This document shows, piece by piece, positions 13,264 to 15,391 of a stretch of 15,391 nt of DNA. The stretch lies in the NCBI GenBank assembly GCA_964588725.1, contig CAZPQL010000068.1, positions 1 to 15,391 of the forward strand. The letters run 5' to 3'. A program made the position numbers and the translations under genes. The notes below the pieces were generated by a model that was not told the DNA's origin, made no database searches, and was given only the letters and a program-made list of their open reading frames with translations. The stretch comes from UBA5972 sp964588725 (lineage in GTDB: Bacteria > Pseudomonadota > Alphaproteobacteria > Rhodobacterales > Rhodobacteraceae). The stretch's first letter is position 1. Every line of letters begins with the position of its first letter.

Positions 13264-14487
13264 TCAAATAATCGCGCCTTCAGTAAAGCGCATGTCCCTC
13301 AGGATGCGCTCAAATCCAAAGGGATGTAAATCCAGAGATTGATAGCGGCCATAGGAAATCCATTCGGCGATCCCGCGCCCCATGGCAGGTGACTGTTGCA
13401 ATCCGTGGCCCGAAAACCCGTTGACGAACAGGAAATTGCCCAACTCAGGGTGCGGGCCGACAATCGCGTTCTGATCAAAGACATTGTAGGCGTAATGTCC
13501 GGCCCACTGGTTGATCAGCTTTATCGCTTCAAACTGCGGCACGCGGGCGGCCAAAGCCGGCCAGACGCGGTCCTGCCACAATGCGTCATCCATGGAAAAA
13601 TCATCAAAATCCACTGCGACGTCGTCGGGCGGTTGACCGCCAACGAGATAGGTATCAGGACCGTCGCCGCGAAAGTGTACACCTGACGGTGCAATAGTCA
13701 GCGGCATGACGCCAGGAATGGGCTTTGCCGCCTTGAACACCCAGCTGAATCTTTTGCGCGGCTCCACAGGTATATCGATCCCCGCCAGCGCCGCAGTTTT
13801 TGCCGCGCGCGGACCACTGGCGTTGACCACGTGACCGCAAGTGATGACCGCGCCAGAGTCAAGCGTGACCGACTCCACCCTGTCGCGGCTACCACCGCAG
13901 GTTACGGCCACGACCTCGCCCGCCACGTATTCCACGCCGCGCGCCATGGCCTGACGACGCCACCAGTCGAACACTGTGCCACCCTCCCAATAGCCTTCGT
14001 TGCGCCGGTTAATGCTGCCCAGTACAATATCATCAAGCTTGAAATAGGGATAAGCGGCGGCAAGCTCTGCGGGGTCGAGCAACCGGGTTGCAGTACCCGC
14101 GGCTATCTGAATTTTCTGGTTGCGCCGGAGCGTGTCGGCAAAATACTCGTTATCGGCCAAATAGAGATAGCCAAAATTTTGGATTTTCAAATCCGGAATA
14201 CGCGCATCTCCCCCAAGTCGCGCGCGAAAATTATTGATCGTCTGGGCCGCGAATTGAGAAATTTGCACGTTCAGAGTGGTGCTGAACTGCTGTCGAATGC
14301 ACGAATTGGTGTGCGCGGTTGAACTGTGCAGATAGCTTGGGTCGCGCTCGACAACCAGAACCGAACCGTTGAAATCAGCGTTGTCCGACAGATGCCACGC
14401 CACCGACGACCCCATCATGGCCCCGCCAATGATCACGACGTCATAGGACGGTTTTTCCGCTTTATCGTTAAATCCGCCGGTTTTCAT
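13264..14487 (-). CDS. FAD-dependent oxidoreductase, DAO family (FOXRED1-like)
   Basis: 407 residues from ATG 14487, preceded by GAGGG; the frame is open to 14595 but the extra part has no domain or better ribosome site. The N-terminal Rossmann loop is VVIIGGAMMGSSVAWHL (about 17-33), with E48 (VVERD) ending strand 2. SSTAHTNSCIRQQFSTTLN (55-73) is the substrate/FAD-side signature of the DAO (sarcosine oxidase/FOXRED1) group. The C-terminal FAD region includes VGPHPELGNFLFVNGFSGHG and QQSPAMGRGIAEWI. Such enzymes oxidise amines, N-methyl amino acids or hydroxy acids. First gene of the minus-strand cluster with the SDR and URO-D-like genes. Confidence 0.88.
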   Translation of the reverse strand: MKTGGFNDKAEKPSYDVVIIGGAMMGSSVAWHLSDNADFNGSVLVVERDPSYLHSSTAHTNSCIRQQFSTTLNVQISQFAAQTINNFRARLGGDARIPDLKIQNFGYLYLADNEYFADTLRRNQKIQIAAGTATRLLDPAELAAAYPYFKLDDIVLGSINRRNEGYWEGGTVFDWWRRQAMARGVEYVAGEVVAVTCGGSRDRVESVTLDSGAVITCGHVVNASGPRAAKTAALAGIDIPVEPRKRFSWVFKAAKPIPGVMPLTIAPSGVHFRGDGPDTYLVGGQPPDDVAVDFDDFSMDDALWQDRVWPALAARVPQFEAIKLINQWAGHYAYNVFDQNAIVGPHPELGNFLFVNGFSGHGLQQSPAMGRGIAEWISYGRYQSLDLHPFGFERILRDMRFTEGAII

Positions 14488-14654
14488 ACGCCCTCGTTTC
14501 GCTGGACACAAATTTCGCCGCCCCGTTTTATTCTGGCAAAAATGTGACAAAAATACGGCTTCATATTGCCGACACTTTACTTGGATTCGCCACACAGTAG
14601 AATACCCTCAATCGGCCTCAGAATGCCGTCCAGATATTGAGCAGGTTTTTGTTA
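14488..14654. other. Divergent intergenic region
   Basis: It contains the promoters of the FAD oxidoreductase operon (minus) and the Ig-like protein (plus). A loose inverted repeat CTCAAT (14607-14612)/ATTGAG (14636-14641) encloses CGGC/GCCG and could be an operator. I could not fix -35/-10 boxes for either gene. Confidence 0.25.
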
Positions 14655-15391
14655 GTGTTTCAGTTTTTGCGTTTTACGCAATTTTTCTGCTGTGCGACGG
14701 GCGGCCCCAAATGGAATCGCCGCGCCCAGTTTGCTGTTGCGGGAATAATTTTATTGAGTCTGACGGCGTTGGCTGCACCCGTTCACGCGCAGGTGTGGTG
14801 TGGTCAAAATCAAGCCTTCAACGGCGACTCGGGCAGTTGCGAAAAATTCAACGGCACCATGCCCGCCAACGGATTTCGCGGCACCTCCGACATGCCAAGC
14901 GGTGGCCAGACCATCACGCTGCAAGTGGCCGTCAACGGGACTCAGATCAATATTCGCCCCAGCTGCAGCGGGTCAGGGTGCGGCGCGCTAAGCGCCAATA
15001 CCGTGATCTGCTCAAGGGTCACGACCGGCGGTGAATGCAACGTCAGCTTTACCTATCTGGATCACAACGGCACCACCGTTGCAGTCAGCACCAGCCACCG
15101 TGGCAGCAGCGACAAAATATTTTTCCGCCTGAACGGCGGCACTTTTGACAAAAAACCGACCATCAAAATCAAGGCCAGAAAAAATACGATGGGCGCTTTT
15201 GCGGTGCGCTTTGTCGCCAGCGAGCCGTTGTCGGGGTTCTCGTCATCGGATGTGATCGTCAACAACGGCACAATCGGCAGTTTTCAGGCGGAACTGGCGG
15301 GCGAACGTCAAATGTATCACGCGGTGATAACACCGGCCAACGGCGACCAGATTACTATCGACATACCTGCGGGCGTGGCCGCCGACGGCGA
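14655..15391 (+). CDS. Secreted Ig-like-domain protein, adhesin-like (3' end beyond window)
   Basis: Open from GTG 14655 to the edge (245 codons). GTG follows GAGCAGG at 9 bases; TTG 14667 is an alternative. A long signal peptide (WNRRAQFAVAGIILLSLTAL to APVHAQ) is followed by a Cys-containing N-domain (CGQNQAFNGDSGSCEKF, SCSGSGCGALSAN, CSRVTTGGECNVSFTYL). About residues 175-245 look like a bacterial Ig-like domain: AVRFVASEPLSGFSSSDVIV, NNGTIGSF, YHAVITPANGDQITIDIPAG, the repeat unit of large surface proteins in which 'VtFSepVtGFtasDi...tPt...vtvpAG' recurs. More domains probably follow outside the window. A cell-surface or outer-membrane-anchored role is inference. Confidence 0.8.
   Translation, partial: MFQFLRFTQFFCCATGGPKWNRRAQFAVAGIILLSLTALAAPVHAQVWCGQNQAFNGDSGSCEKFNGTMPANGFRGTSDMPSGGQTITLQVAVNGTQINIRPSCSGSGCGALSANTVICSRVTTGGECNVSFTYLDHNGTTVAVSTSHRGSSDKIFFRLNGGTFDKKPTIKIKARKNTMGAFAVRFVASEPLSGFSSSDVIVNNGTIGSFQAELAGERQMYHAVITPANGDQITIDIPAGVAADG

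Noticed and set aside
14488..14595. Longer start for the FAD oxidoreductase
   Set aside because: The extra 36 residues have no domain; ATG 14487 has a GAGGG ribosome site and puts the FAD loop at the usual distance.
1..15391. CRISPR arrays, insertion sequences, rRNA or riboswitches
   Set aside because: No regularly spaced repeats, no transposase gene, no rRNA stretch and no riboswitch consensus were recognised.

Overview
The window looks like chromosomal DNA of a marine-type alphaproteobacterium, most likely Rhodobacteraceae (Roseobacter-like). This rests on moderately high GC, heavy GTG/ATG use with GGAG-type ribosome sites, protein families common in that group, and a dispersed palindromic repeat with the core GAAAACCGGTGCCCACTTTTC that I recognise from alphaproteobacterial genomes. 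The assignment is an inference; no rRNA or taxonomic marker is present.

Layout. (1) 1-2491 looks like the right end of an integrated element. It holds a minus-strand operon (SRPBCC/polyketide-cyclase-like protein, then a TetR repressor that runs off the left edge) with a palindromic operator in its promoter. A plus-strand toxin-antitoxin pair follows (DUF1778 antitoxin, TacT-like GNAT toxin). The region ends in a 3' fragment of a tRNA-Cys gene (about 2448-2491) with no 5' half, the footprint expected of tRNA-targeted integration. The intact tRNA and integrase would lie to the left, outside the window. (2) 2492-9148 is the core of the window, a regulated trans-envelope flavin redox system. The minus-strand operon DUF2271 -> PepSY/flavodoxin/FNR reductase -> ApbE (6374 down to 2697) and a separate minus-strand secreted PepSY protein (7007-6600) lie next to a divergent plus-strand two-component system (7155-9148). 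Four copies of a 17-bp direct repeat, consensus (T/G)TCAGG-N5-GTCAGN with an 11-bp period, sit as back-to-back pairs in front of the DUF2271 operon and between the PepSY gene and the response regulator. I take these as the response regulator's binding sites. (3) 9149-9372 is intergenic and carries the dispersed repeat as two hairpins. (4) 9373-10959 is a secreted, probably beta-propeller protein, followed by a terminator. (5) 14487-10998 is a minus-strand cluster: FAD-dependent oxidoreductase, uronate-dehydrogenase-like SDR, and a URO-D-superfamily protein. (6) From 14655 rightward, and open at the edge, is a secreted protein with a bacterial Ig-like domain.

How the parts may work together. 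In region 2 the reductase has a cytoplasmic NADPH-flavin half of CysJ type fused to a four-helix PepSY membrane half with four conserved-looking histidines (possible haem ligands). It could pass electrons from NADPH across the membrane to DUF2271, which is exported and has a TGAS sequence resembling the ApbE flavinylation motif. ApbE would attach FMN covalently, and the two-component system would switch the set on from shared operators. The individual families are known. The operator architecture, the apparently leaderless ApbE and the dedicated acidic PepSY protein are the parts most worth testing.
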